A DNA stretch of 64,000 nucleotides. Origin: Verrucomicrobiota bacterium (GTDB lineage: Bacteria; Verrucomicrobiota; Verrucomicrobiia; Chthoniobacterales; Terrimicrobiaceae). Below, one piece after another: positions 42,701 to 51,450 of the stretch; the first letter of the stretch is position 1; every line of letters starts with the position of its first letter. Position numbers and translations under genes: made by a program. The stretch is from NCBI GenBank assembly GCA_017305195.1, contig JAFKMU010000052.1:1-64000 (forward strand). Reading direction: 5' to 3'. The notes beneath the pieces were generated by a model, which was not told the DNA's origin, ran no database searches, and saw only the letters and a program-made list of their open reading frames with translations.

Positions 42701-44308
42701 CGACCTGGCATAGCGCCCGATGAGGCGATGAAGCCGACGGTCCTCCAGGTCGAAGTCGTATTCGATCCTCTTCCGCATCTCCTCGGAGATTTCCCCGCGG
42801 GATCGCATCTGGGCAAGCCGGGCGCGGATTTTCTGGAATAGCGCGGGAAAGACAGTCATGTCGCAATCGAAGATCCGCTCGGACTGAAGCTGCGGCGACT
42901 CGATGCGGATCTGCAAATGATGAGCGCGCTGGGCGTAGTTATCGCGCCACAGCCGCAACGAGGCCTTCTCGGCCTCGTCGGTCTTCGCGGCGATGATCTG
43001 CTCGATTTCCTCGACCAGTTCCCTCATGAGGACGAGCCGGGCCCGGGCCTCGCCAAGATAGGTTTCCTCCGGCTCCTCGACCCGCAGCCTGCGCATCAGC
43101 CAGGGCAGAGTGAGCCCCTGAAATACCAGCGTCACGAAGATCACAAAAAACGTCAGGAACAGGATAAGTTGCCGAAAAGGAAACGGCTCGCCCGTGCTCG
43201 TGGTCTCCGGCAAGGCCATTGCCGCCGCGAGAGAAACCACGCCGCGCATGCCCGCCCAAGATGCGGCCACCAGCTCCCGCCAGGGCAGACGCTCCTGTTG
43301 GCGGATCGCGGAGAACAGCATTCGCTGCAAGAGCGCGAGCGGGAAGATCCAGGCGAAGCGAATCGCCACCACGACGAGCGAAATCCCCACGCCCAGCAGG
43401 ATGAGGATGACAGGATTCCAGTCCCCCGCCAGCCCCGCCCAGATCGCCGGGAACTGGAGGCCGATCAGGATGAAGACGACGCCATTGAGCAGATAGTCGA
43501 TGAACCGCCAGATCGTCTCCCGCTGGAGGCGGGTCTCGGGCGAGAGCGTCTCCCAGGCATGATGGCCGAGATGCAATCCCGCAGTGACGACGGCCAGCAC
43601 GCCGGAACACCCGAAGTGTTCGCACGGCAGGTAGGCAATGTAGGGAGTCAATATCGTCAGCGTGACCTGGACCGCTGCGTCGGAAAGCTCCCGGTGAATA
43701 TAGGCCACGACCCAGCCCACGACCCAGCCAAAGGCCACCCCGCCCAGGGATTCCCAGACAAAATCCGCTCCCGCCTGGGAGAGGGAAAACGAACCGGTCA
43801 CCAAGGCGGCGACGGCAAACTGATAGGCTACGAGTCCGCTGGAGTCGTTGATCAGGCTCTCCCCCTCGAGGATGGTCGACAGACGCCTGGGAACCCGGAG
43901 ATTCTTCAGCACCGAGTTTGCTGCCACGGCGTCGGGAGGAGAAACAATCGCCCCCAGGACCATCCCGACCGCCAGCGTCATACCCGGCACCAGCCACTGG
44001 GCCGCATACCCCACCCCCACCATGGTCGCGAGGACCAGCCCCACCGCCAGGGCAAAAATCGGGATGAGGTTGGCGCGAAAGTCCTCCCAGGGAAAATTCC
44101 ACGCCGCCGAGAACACCAGCGGCGGCAGGAAGATGAGCAGCACCAGCTCCGGATCGAGTTTCACGACCGGCAAATTCGGCAGGAAGGCGATACCCAAGCC
44201 GGCGATCACCAGCAAGATGGGAAAAGGAAAACGCAACCGCTCCGCCACGACCGAGAGCACCCCGACCAGGCCGAGAAGCATCAGGAGCGTCTCAATTTTT
44301 TCTACCAT
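42674..44308 (-). CDS. CPA1-family Na+(or K+)/H+ antiporter
   Basis: A 544-residue transporter with about eleven helices in residues 1-400. Conserved pore residues: LIFLPPLVFSAAW, VSPPDAVAANSVL and EGESLINDSSGLVAYQF, where Asn-Asp is the ion-binding pair of electroneutral CPA1 antiporters. The C-terminal 130 residues are cytoplasmic, helical and charged (EPEETYLGEARARLVLMREL). It exchanges Na+ or K+ for H+, helping pH and salt homeostasis. Monocistronic by appearance, divergent from the siroheme-decarboxylase-like gene. Confidence 0.88.
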   Translation of the reverse strand: MVEKIETLLMLLGLVGVLSVVAERLRFPFPILLVIAGLGIAFLPNLPVVKLDPELVLLIFLPPLVFSAAWNFPWEDFRANLIPIFALAVGLVLATMVGVGYAAQWLVPGMTLAVGMVLGAIVSPPDAVAANSVLKNLRVPRRLSTILEGESLINDSSGLVAYQFAVAALVTGSFSLSQAGADFVWESLGGVAFGWVVGWVVAYIHRELSDAAVQVTLTILTPYIAYLPCEHFGCSGVLAVVTAGLHLGHHAWETLSPETRLQRETIWRFIDYLLNGVVFILIGLQFPAIWAGLAGDWNPVILILLGVGISLVVVAIRFAWIFPLALLQRMLFSAIRQQERLPWRELVAASWAGMRGVVSLAAAMALPETTSTGEPFPFRQLILFLTFFVIFVTLVFQGLTLPWLMRRLRVEEPEETYLGEARARLVLMRELVEEIEQIIAAKTDEAEKASLRLWRDNYAQRAHHLQIRIESPQLQSERIFDCDMTVFPALFQKIRARLAQMRSRGEISEEMRKRIEYDFDLEDRRLHRLIGRYARSSSAGRNSQ

Positions 44309-44390
44309 TCCCCCGGCACCTTAGCTCACGATACCGACAGGTCAAAGACCTTGCGCTCTGGCCATCTTGCGCGCATTATTAGAAAATATT

Positions 44391-45506
44391 ATGATTCCCA
44401 TTGAGCATACCGATCCCGTCAATACGAAGATTCTCTCCGTTTCGGAGGACAAAATCACGGGATTCGTCCGGGAGCCATTCCGGGAAATCGCCAATCGCTG
44501 CGACCTCCCTCTCGATACCGTGCTGGAGCGCATCCGCACGATGCTGGCGGCGGGAACGATCCGCCGCGTGCGCCAGACCCTTCTCGCCACCAATCTCGCC
44601 GAGGGAGCGCTCATTGCCTGGCGCGTGCCGGAGGACAAGCTCGACGCCGCCTTTGAGGATATGTTCCAGAGCGACCCCTATACGGGCCACGTCGTAGTCC
44701 GGTCCACCGAGGCGAACATTCCTGGTAAAGCCTTCAAACTGTGGACCACACTGAAGGTACCGGCAGGGTATTCGCTCGACGCCCACTGTGAAATCCTGAT
44801 GCGCCGTACGGGAGCGGATGCGTATCGCCTCATGCCGGCCAAGGGCATCTTCGCTCTCGGGGTCGGCCATGTGCGCCGTTCCAAAATCCAGCCCGGGGAC
44901 CGTTGCGAGGGCCCGGCCAAAATGCTCAAGGTCGAGACGATCAAGCTTACCGATCACGAATGGCGCATCCTTACCGCGCTCAAGCGGGAGTTCGCTCCGG
45001 ATGAAATCCGCGAACCCGCCTGGGACAGCCGCGCGGCGGAAGCAGGCGTGAGCCTGGAGGAATTCTTCGCCGTCGCCGAGTCGCTAGCCGCCCGCAAGCT
45101 GGTGGGACGTTTCTCCACCTTCCTCGAACATGTGAAGCCCAACCAGACCGGCGCGCGCGTAACCCGGTTCAACGCACTCTTCCATTGGGCGGTGCCGCCA
45201 GGACGCGAGATCGAAGCGGGCAGCGAGGTTGGACGGCACGAGGTGCTGACCCATTGCTACTGGCGTGATGGCGGACCGGAGTTCAACAACGTCAATATCA
45301 TGGCCGTCGCCCACGGAACGGATCGCGAGCGCGTCCTGGAGCACAAGGCCGCCATCGACCGCCACCTCGAAGAGGCGGGCATTCCCGTCACCTACACCAA
45401 TGTCTTCTGGGGTGGCCGCAGCGAAATCAAGCCGTCGGAAATCTCTCCGATCGCCTACGAGGAGTGGCTGCGCAAAAACTCCGCCGCATCCCTCACCAAC
45501 GCCTGA
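44391..45506 (+). CDS. Double-domain Lrp-like siroheme-decarboxylase-type protein (AhbA/AhbB or NirDL-like)
   Basis: A 371-residue protein with two Lrp/AsnC-like halves. The first (about 1-170) has a winged helix with EIANRCDLPLDTVLERIRTM, then RVRQTLLATNLAEGALIAWRVPEDKL. The second (from about 185) opens LTDHEWRILTALKREF and has RFNALFHWAVPPG and HEVLTHCYWRDGGPEFNNVNI, then YTNVFWGGRSEIKPSE. The VTHCY-like block and F-N-A-x-x-x-W-x-V pattern are typical of siroheme decarboxylases, which act in the heme d1 and alternative heme pathways. No other heme genes are nearby. It could instead be a regulator. An upstream TTG frame was rejected. Confidence 0.65.
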   Translation: MIPIEHTDPVNTKILSVSEDKITGFVREPFREIANRCDLPLDTVLERIRTMLAAGTIRRVRQTLLATNLAEGALIAWRVPEDKLDAAFEDMFQSDPYTGHVVVRSTEANIPGKAFKLWTTLKVPAGYSLDAHCEILMRRTGADAYRLMPAKGIFALGVGHVRRSKIQPGDRCEGPAKMLKVETIKLTDHEWRILTALKREFAPDEIREPAWDSRAAEAGVSLEEFFAVAESLAARKLVGRFSTFLEHVKPNQTGARVTRFNALFHWAVPPGREIEAGSEVGRHEVLTHCYWRDGGPEFNNVNIMAVAHGTDRERVLEHKAAIDRHLEEAGIPVTYTNVFWGGRSEIKPSEISPIAYEEWLRKNSAASLTNA

Positions 45507-45525
45507 TCAGGCGCCGGGCGGGTCG

Positions 45526-45690
45526 TTACTGAGCGGCCCGCTCGATTTTCTGGCCGACGCTCTGGATGCCAGAGCCGACATCGTAAACTGCGTTATCGAC
45601 TGATCGACCGGCACGCTGCGCCGGACCGCCCGGGCCGCTGCAAGCGACCAGGGCCAGCGTGGAAACGAGAAGAGCTATTCGAATGATCAT
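45526..45690 (-). CDS. Small entericidin-like lipoprotein
   Basis: A 54-residue lipoprotein. Signal MIIRIALLVSTLALVAC ends in an L-V-A-C lipobox, so the mature form is a 38-residue peptide, SGPGGPAQRAGRSVDNAV then DVGSGIQSVGQKIERAAQ, amphipathic and resembling entericidin A/B. AGGA lies ten bases before the start. It begins 12 bases after the smc stop codon on the same strand and may be co-transcribed. Entericidins are toxin/antidote lipoproteins in enterics, but no paired copy is present, so only the type is assigned. Confidence 0.65.
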   Translation of the reverse strand: MIIRIALLVSTLALVACSGPGGPAQRAGRSVDNAVYDVGSGIQSVGQKIERAAQ

Positions 45691-45702
45691 GGCAACGATT
45701 TC

Positions 45703-48700
45703 CTAGGAAATCGTTTCTGGTTTGTCATCCGGATTTTCCGGCTCGGCATTTTCCACCACCGGCTCGACGGAAAGATCCACGAGGACATTTCCCTCCGCGT
45801 CAGGCTCCGCAGAAACCGGATCGGCCGAGAGATCAACGAGCACCGGCTCCTGAGACTCCTCGCCGACCGGGTCGGCGGAGAGGTCCACCAGCACGGTTTC
45901 CTCGGTTTGAGGCTCGGACGACACAGGCTCCGCCGAAAGATCGACAAGAACGGTCTCCTCGTCTTGCTCGTTCACTGGGTCCGCAGACAAGTCGACCAGC
46001 ACTGTCTCCTCGGACTCTTCGGAGACCGGAACCGCCGACAGATCAACGAGAACATTTTCCTCCTCCGGAGATTCCTCAGTCGCGGGATCGACGGACAGAT
46101 CGACCACGACGGACTCCTCCGGCTCCGCCTCGGCGACGAGCACGTCGCTTTGCACGGATTGCTCCAGCTCCTCTCCGGGGTTGCCCGGCTCTTCGCTAAA
46201 ATCCGTCTTCTCGCGCTCGCTTTGCAGATCGCCGTGTTTGCCAAAGACCTCGGCCACGCTCTTGGGCTGTTCGGCGCCCTGGGCCTTCATCTCGTCCTTG
46301 GTCGTAAACTTCACGCTCACGAGCTTGCTGACGCCGTGCTCTTCCATCGTCACGCCATACAGCATGTCGGCGCGGCTGATGGTGCGCTTGTTGTGAGTGA
46401 TGACCACGAACTGGCTCTGCCCCACGAAGCGGTCGAGAATCTTGACGAAGCGGCTGATGTTCGACTCGTCCAGCGGCGCGTCCATTTCGTCCAGCACGCA
46501 GAACGGACTGGGCTTCACCATGTAGATGGCGAAAAGCAGCGACACCGCCGTCATCGTGCGCTCACCGCCGGAAAGAAGCGAAATGCTCTGGAGCTGCTTG
46601 CCCGGAGGCTTGGCGATGATCTCGATGCCGCACTCGAGCGGATCGCTATCGTCCACGAGCATGAGGTTGGCGCGACCGCCTCCGAAGAGCTCGTTGAACA
46701 TGAACTGGAAGTTCTCGCGGATCTTCACAAAGGTCTCGGCGAAGAGCTCCTTGGTGGTGCGATTGATCTTGGAAATCACCTCCAGCAACTCGGCCTTGGA
46801 GTTCACGAGATCCTCGTTTTGCTTCTCCAGGAAAATCTGGCGCTGTTCCAGCTCCTCGTACTCCTGGATGGCCTCAAGGTTTACCGGCCCCATGGAGTCG
46901 ATACGCTCGGTCAGCTCGGCGACGAGTTCCTCGATGCGATCCCAGTTCAGAGGTTCCTGCGATTCCGTGGGCAATTCAGGCTCCGCTTCCGGCTGGGCCT
47001 GCGCGACGGGTTCTTCCGGCGCGACCTCGCCGCCATCGGGCGCGGCAGCGTCTCCACCGGCCCCGCGCTTCTTGATGCGCTCGCGGTAGGCGCAGACCAG
47101 CCCGTAGGCGTCCGGTTCGAACGCCTCCAGGTCGGTCTGGTAGCGCTGCGAGACGTGGTTGCGCAGGTTCTCCAGCCGCATCTCCACCTGGGCGATGCGC
47201 ACCTCGAGGCGGCCCTTCTGCTCCTGCAATTGCACGAGATTCTGCCTGGCGGCGCGCAGCGCGATCTCGATGGCCTCCGCCTCGCTGTAAACCTCCGAGC
47301 GAGCCGCGACCAGCGCAGCGCCCTGGGTCTCCAGAGAAAGTACCTCCTCCTGCCACTCCCCGATGGAGGATTGCAGCGTGGCGCTTTCCGCCTGGAGAGA
47401 GCCAATACGCGCCTCGTAATTCGCGATATCCTGCCGGCGCGCGTCGAGCAGTTCGGCCAGCTCGGCGAGTCGCGCGGCCATGGGCCCGCGCTGGCGGCTG
47501 AGATTTTCCTGCTGCTGGCGCTCGGTGGCCACGCGGACGCGCACTTCGTTCAACTGCTCCACGGCCACGTTTTCCCGCTCGCGAACGACGAGGACGTTGT
47601 TTTCCGCATCCGAACGGCGCACGCGGGCCTGCTCGATGGTAGCAGCCGCCTCGGCGATGTTCATCTCGAGGTTCTGCACATGGGCGAGACTGGCTCGGAG
47701 CGATTCGCTGAGTTGGACGGTTTCGCGGGCAAAGGATTCGCGGCGGGTCTCGAGATCGGTGTATTGACGCTCGGCGAGCTTCTTCTCGTTCTGGATGGCG
47801 GCGCTTTCGACCTGCGCATGCTGCAAGGCATCGCGGGAAGCGAGCAGGCGATCCTGCGCATCATCGAGCGCCTGCATGGCGGCGGCGCGGGTATTCGCGT
47901 GGACCTCCAGCTTTTGAATGACCCCGGTGAGAGCCTCGTCCAGCTCGGCGATCTGGGCCTTGCGCACGAGAGTCGACTGTCCCGAGTTTTCCCCGGAAGC
48001 GCCACCGCGCACTATGCCCTCGCGAGTGATCAACTCGCCAGCGAGCGTGACGACACCGAGGTACGGGTGTTGCGCCTTGATGCGGAAAGCCGTCTCGAGG
48101 TTTTCCACCACGGCGATATCGGCGAGCATTGCCAAGGCAAACGTACGGGCCTCACCCTCGGCGCTCACGCAGGCGGATGCCCAGGTGATCGCGCCTTCCG
48201 GCAAGATGTCGCCCTTTTGCTCACTGGGCCGAATCCACTCGCTCGGGATGAGTGCAGCCTTGCCGAGCTTCTTGCCCGCCAGCGTGGCGAGTGCGGCCTC
48301 GGCCACCATGGAGTCCTTGAAGAGAATCGTCTGGAGCGCAGAACCAAGGGCGGCCTCGATGGCCGGAATGAAACGCTGCTCGACCTGGATGTTGTCCGCG
48401 AGCGCGCCCTGAATGGCCGGGCGGTAGAAATTTGGATCGTCCAGCCCGCGCAGGACCGTTTGAGTGCCCTCGTCGTACCCCTCGCCCTGCTCCTGAAGCT
48501 GACGCAAGACCTCCAGGCGGGACTCGATGCCCGTCGCCTCGCGGGAGACGGAGTTCATCGCATTCTCGGCATTCTGTCGGGCGAGCTGGGCGGCTTCATA
48601 AGCCGACTGCGCCTCGGATTGCTCGATCTGGGAAAACTCGACGGTGTGGACCGAGGCCTCTTCGCGAAGGCGAATCTCCTCCAGTCGGGCCTGGAGTTCG

Positions 48701-49992
48701 CCCACGGCCTGGGCTGCTGCCTCGGCCTCACCCTGCAACAGGCGGAGGCGGGTCTCGCCAGCCTCGCGTCGACCGGCGGCGGCGGAAATGTCATTACGGA
48801 GCGACCCCAGCCGACCCTCGTGGCGGGAAATCTCGGAGTTGATCTCCTGGATCTGCCGCTCGGCGATCATGCGCTCCTCGCGCGCCATGCGCACGCGGTC
48901 GGTGTATTCGTTCAGCGTCGTCTCGTGCGCCTGGAGCGTCGTGATCATCTGCTCGAGCATGACGTCTGTCTGCTCGATCTGCTCCTGCTGGGCGCGGATC
49001 TTTTCCTCGGCGCCAGCGATGTCGAGGCGATGGCGGTCGATCATCGTCGATGCCTCCTCGCAACGTTCGGCATTTGTTGAGATGCGGTTCTCGGCGGAGA
49101 AGACGCGGTTGCGGAGGTTCTGAATGCCCTCGCGCAGTTCGCCCATCTGGCCGTCGAGTTCGTCAATACGGGCGCGGTAGCCGGAAAGCTCCGCCTCCTG
49201 CTGGGCGATCTCGGTCTCGTGAATCCCGCGAGCAGAATCCCCCTGCTCCAACTGCTGGCGGATGGAGCCAAGCTCATCGGAAAGCTGGCGGTAGTTCTTG
49301 TGCGAAAGATGGACGTCGAAAATCCGCAGGTCTTGCATGAAGGCCTGATAACGGCGGGCCTTGGAGGCCTGGCGCTGGAGCGAGCCGATCTGGCGACGGA
49401 CCTCCTTGATGATGTCCTGCACGCGGAGGAGGTTGGCCTCGGTGAATTCCAGTTTGCGCAGCGCTTCCTTCTTCTGCGCCTTGTATTTGGTAATACCGGC
49501 GGCCTCTTCGAAAATCGCACGACGATCCTCCGGGCGGCTGCTCAGGATGAGATCGATCTTTCCCTGCTCCATGATGGAGTAGGCGCTACGGCCCACGCCC
49601 GTATCCATGAAGAGCTGGTGAATGTCCTTCAGGCGGCACGCGGTCTTGTTGAGGAAATACTCGCTCTTGCCATCGCGATAGACGCGGCGGGTGATACAGA
49701 CCTCGTTCCAGTCGACACCGAGTTCCTTTTCGCACTCGGCGAAGGTCAGCGACACCTCGGCCATACCGAGGGCCTGACGGCTGTCCGTGCCGCTGAAAAT
49801 GACGTCGGCCATTTCTCCGCCACGGAGAGCTTTTGCCGATTGCTCACCCAGCACCCAGCGGATAGCATCGAGCACGTTCGATTTGCCACAGCCGTTGGGC
49901 CCCACGACGGCGGTCACGCCGCGATGGAAATTCAAAATCGTCCGCGGGGCGAACGACTTAAAGCCGAGCATTTCGAGGGATTGAAGATACAT
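45703..49992 (-). CDS. smc: Chromosome segregation protein SMC with long acidic repeat tail
   Basis: A 1,429-residue SMC, about 200-250 residues longer than usual. N-terminal head: MLGFKSFAPRTILNF, Walker A VVGPNGCGKSNVLDAI and VLGEQSAKALRGGEM. Coiled coils flank a hinge at about 510-690 (IPAIEAALGSALQTILFKDS, GVVTLAGELITREGIVRGG). C-terminal head: signature LLSGGERTMTAVSLLF near residue 1140 and Walker B FCVLDEMDAPLDESN. Extras are an acidic Pro/Ala insert at about 977-1013, and after the head a roughly 215-residue tail with seven VLVDLSADPV-type repeats. SMC compacts and segregates chromosomes with ScpA/ScpB. The ATPase core is complete. Confidence 0.93.
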   Translation of the reverse strand: MYLQSLEMLGFKSFAPRTILNFHRGVTAVVGPNGCGKSNVLDAIRWVLGEQSAKALRGGEMADVIFSGTDSRQALGMAEVSLTFAECEKELGVDWNEVCITRRVYRDGKSEYFLNKTACRLKDIHQLFMDTGVGRSAYSIMEQGKIDLILSSRPEDRRAIFEEAAGITKYKAQKKEALRKLEFTEANLLRVQDIIKEVRRQIGSLQRQASKARRYQAFMQDLRIFDVHLSHKNYRQLSDELGSIRQQLEQGDSARGIHETEIAQQEAELSGYRARIDELDGQMGELREGIQNLRNRVFSAENRISTNAERCEEASTMIDRHRLDIAGAEEKIRAQQEQIEQTDVMLEQMITTLQAHETTLNEYTDRVRMAREERMIAERQIQEINSEISRHEGRLGSLRNDISAAAGRREAGETRLRLLQGEAEAAAQAVGELQARLEEIRLREEASVHTVEFSQIEQSEAQSAYEAAQLARQNAENAMNSVSREATGIESRLEVLRQLQEQGEGYDEGTQTVLRGLDDPNFYRPAIQGALADNIQVEQRFIPAIEAALGSALQTILFKDSMVAEAALATLAGKKLGKAALIPSEWIRPSEQKGDILPEGAITWASACVSAEGEARTFALAMLADIAVVENLETAFRIKAQHPYLGVVTLAGELITREGIVRGGASGENSGQSTLVRKAQIAELDEALTGVIQKLEVHANTRAAAMQALDDAQDRLLASRDALQHAQVESAAIQNEKKLAERQYTDLETRRESFARETVQLSESLRASLAHVQNLEMNIAEAAATIEQARVRRSDAENNVLVVRERENVAVEQLNEVRVRVATERQQQENLSRQRGPMAARLAELAELLDARRQDIANYEARIGSLQAESATLQSSIGEWQEEVLSLETQGAALVAARSEVYSEAEAIEIALRAARQNLVQLQEQKGRLEVRIAQVEMRLENLRNHVSQRYQTDLEAFEPDAYGLVCAYRERIKKRGAGGDAAAPDGGEVAPEEPVAQAQPEAEPELPTESQEPLNWDRIEELVAELTERIDSMGPVNLEAIQEYEELEQRQIFLEKQNEDLVNSKAELLEVISKINRTTKELFAETFVKIRENFQFMFNELFGGGRANLMLVDDSDPLECGIEIIAKPPGKQLQSISLLSGGERTMTAVSLLFAIYMVKPSPFCVLDEMDAPLDESNISRFVKILDRFVGQSQFVVITHNKRTISRADMLYGVTMEEHGVSKLVSVKFTTKDEMKAQGAEQPKSVAEVFGKHGDLQSEREKTDFSEEPGNPGEELEQSVQSDVLVAEAEPEESVVVDLSVDPATEESPEEENVLVDLSAVPVSEESEETVLVDLSADPVNEQDEETVLVDLSAEPVSSEPQTEETVLVDLSADPVGEESQEPVLVDLSADPVSAEPDAEGNVLVDLSVEPVVENAEPENPDDKPETIS
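45757..46110 (-). repeat. Seven tandem VLVDLSADPV-type repeats in the SMC tail
   Basis: Residues about 1295-1412 of SMC consist of seven units of 17-19 residues. Each unit starts V-[VL]-V-D-L-S-[AV]-x-P-[AV] and continues with an acidic Glu/Ser-rich spacer such as SEESEET, NEQDEET or GEESQEP. At DNA level the units differ at many positions, so they are an old protein repeat under selection, not a recent tandem duplication. The tail then ends in a further acidic stretch. Confidence 0.9.
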
Positions 49993-50106
49993 GAGACCTC
50001 CTCTAGGTTAGGTCCGCCCACCAATAGGAGTGGGCAAAAACCTTGGCAAGTAAAAACACTATATATTGTGGTCTCCTTTTGAGGCTCGCGCTACCTATTG
50101 AGTTTT

Positions 50107-51450
50107 ATGTCCGATTCCCGTCTCAACGATCTACTTGATTTCCTGCGCTTTCCGAGCATCTCGACCCAGTCCGAACACGCGGTGGACCTCCGCAATTGCG
50201 CGGAATGGCTGAGGCAGAAGATTGAGAGCCTGGGAATGAGTGCCGAGGTGCGGGAAACCGGAGGTCACCCAGCGGTGATCGGCCGCACCCCGCATGATCC
50301 GGCGAAACGCACCCTACTGATCTACGGACATTACGACGTCCAGCCGCCTGAACCGCTGGAGCTCTGGGAAACCCCGCCTTTTGAACCCTCCATCCGCAAC
50401 GAGCGCATCTATGCCCGGGGCTCGACCGACAACAAGGGGCAGATCCTCGCCCACATCCTCGGCGTGGGAGAGGCCATCGCCAGCGGCAAGCCGTTGCCGG
50501 TCAACGTAATATTCCTCATTGAGGGCGAAGAAGAAATCGGCAGCGACCATCTCGCCCCGTTCCTGGAGCGTTACAAGGAGGAGCTCGCCTGCGACGTGAT
50601 CGTCATCTCCGACACTGGAATGGCCGCCCATGGCTACCCCACCCTGACCTATGCCCTGCGCGGTATCACAGCTTTGGAATTCAAAGCCACCGGCCCCGCG
50701 CTCGACCTGCACTCCGGCGTATTCGGCGGAGCGGTCATGAATCCCGCGACTGCCGTGGCTAGGCTGATCGCCTCGCTGCACGACGAGGATGGCCGGGTGA
50801 CGATTCCGGGTTTCTATGATGCAGTAGCCGAGTTGCTGCCTTGGGAACGCGATGCCGCAGCGGCTCTGCCGATTGGCGACGAGAGCATTCGCGAACTGAC
50901 CGGAGTAAATGAGCTTTTCGGCGAAAAGGGCTATAATTCCATCGAGCGCATCGGCGGACGCCCAACCGCCGAGGTCAATGGCATCGGCGGGGGCTATCAG
51001 GGTGAAGGCACCAAGACGGTGTTGCCGCGCGAGGCCTTTGCCAAGCTCACCTTCCGCCTCGTGCCGAACCAGCAGCCTGAGGAAATCCTGCGCCTCGCCG
51101 AGGCCCACCTCGTCAGCCATTGCTCGCCCGGCATCAAGCTGGAGATCACCAAGGGCCACTCGGGGGAGCCGTATTTTGCCGATCCCACCTCACCCGATGG
51201 ACTGGCGGTTCAGCGTGCGCTGGAACGTGTCTTCGGTCACAAACCCGCTCTCATGAGAGAAGGCGGCTCGATTCCCATCGTCGTCGCGTTCCGAAACATC
51301 CTCGGCCCGGCGGCGCTGCTCCCGGGACTCGCCTCGCCCGACTGTCAGGCACACTCGCCGAATGAGAATTTCCCGATCGAGAACTTCTATAATGGCATCA
51401 AGCTGAGTCAGGCGATTCTCGAGGAACTCGGAACCATCCCCGTGCGATGA
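50107..51450 (+). CDS. M20-family dipeptidase
   Basis: A 447-residue zinc peptidase of the CNDP/PepV-like branch of M20. Metal and catalytic motifs: LIYGHYDVQPPEP (His, Asp), YARGSTDNKGQILA (bridging Asp) and FLIEGEEEIGSDH (general-base Glu plus Glu ligand). The dimerisation domain follows GVFGGAVMNPATA. It cleaves dipeptides or N-acyl amino acids in the cytoplasm. The ATG is preferred over a TTG three codons upstream. Divergent from smc over 114 bases, in which a TATATT -10-like element occurs. Its stop overlaps the MscS gene. Confidence 0.88.
   Translation: MSDSRLNDLLDFLRFPSISTQSEHAVDLRNCAEWLRQKIESLGMSAEVRETGGHPAVIGRTPHDPAKRTLLIYGHYDVQPPEPLELWETPPFEPSIRNERIYARGSTDNKGQILAHILGVGEAIASGKPLPVNVIFLIEGEEEIGSDHLAPFLERYKEELACDVIVISDTGMAAHGYPTLTYALRGITALEFKATGPALDLHSGVFGGAVMNPATAVARLIASLHDEDGRVTIPGFYDAVAELLPWERDAAAALPIGDESIRELTGVNELFGEKGYNSIERIGGRPTAEVNGIGGGYQGEGTKTVLPREAFAKLTFRLVPNQQPEEILRLAEAHLVSHCSPGIKLEITKGHSGEPYFADPTSPDGLAVQRALERVFGHKPALMREGGSIPIVVAFRNILGPAALLPGLASPDCQAHSPNENFPIENFYNGIKLSQAILEELGTIPVR

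Noticed and set aside
42917..44404. 495-codon plus-strand frame antisense to the antiporter
   Set aside because: The product is an Arg/His/Gln/Pro-rich string with no membrane helices or motifs, a typical mirror of a hydrophobic protein.
45757..46110. Possible CRISPR-like or DNA tandem repeat
   Set aside because: Units are 51-57 bases, in frame with smc, and diverge at DNA level while conserving the protein motif, so it is a coding repeat.
45907..49080. 1,057-codon open frame on the plus strand antisense to smc
   Set aside because: Smc on the minus strand has complete motifs along this whole span. The antisense frame arises from GC-rich codon structure and has no motif, signal or ribosome-binding site.
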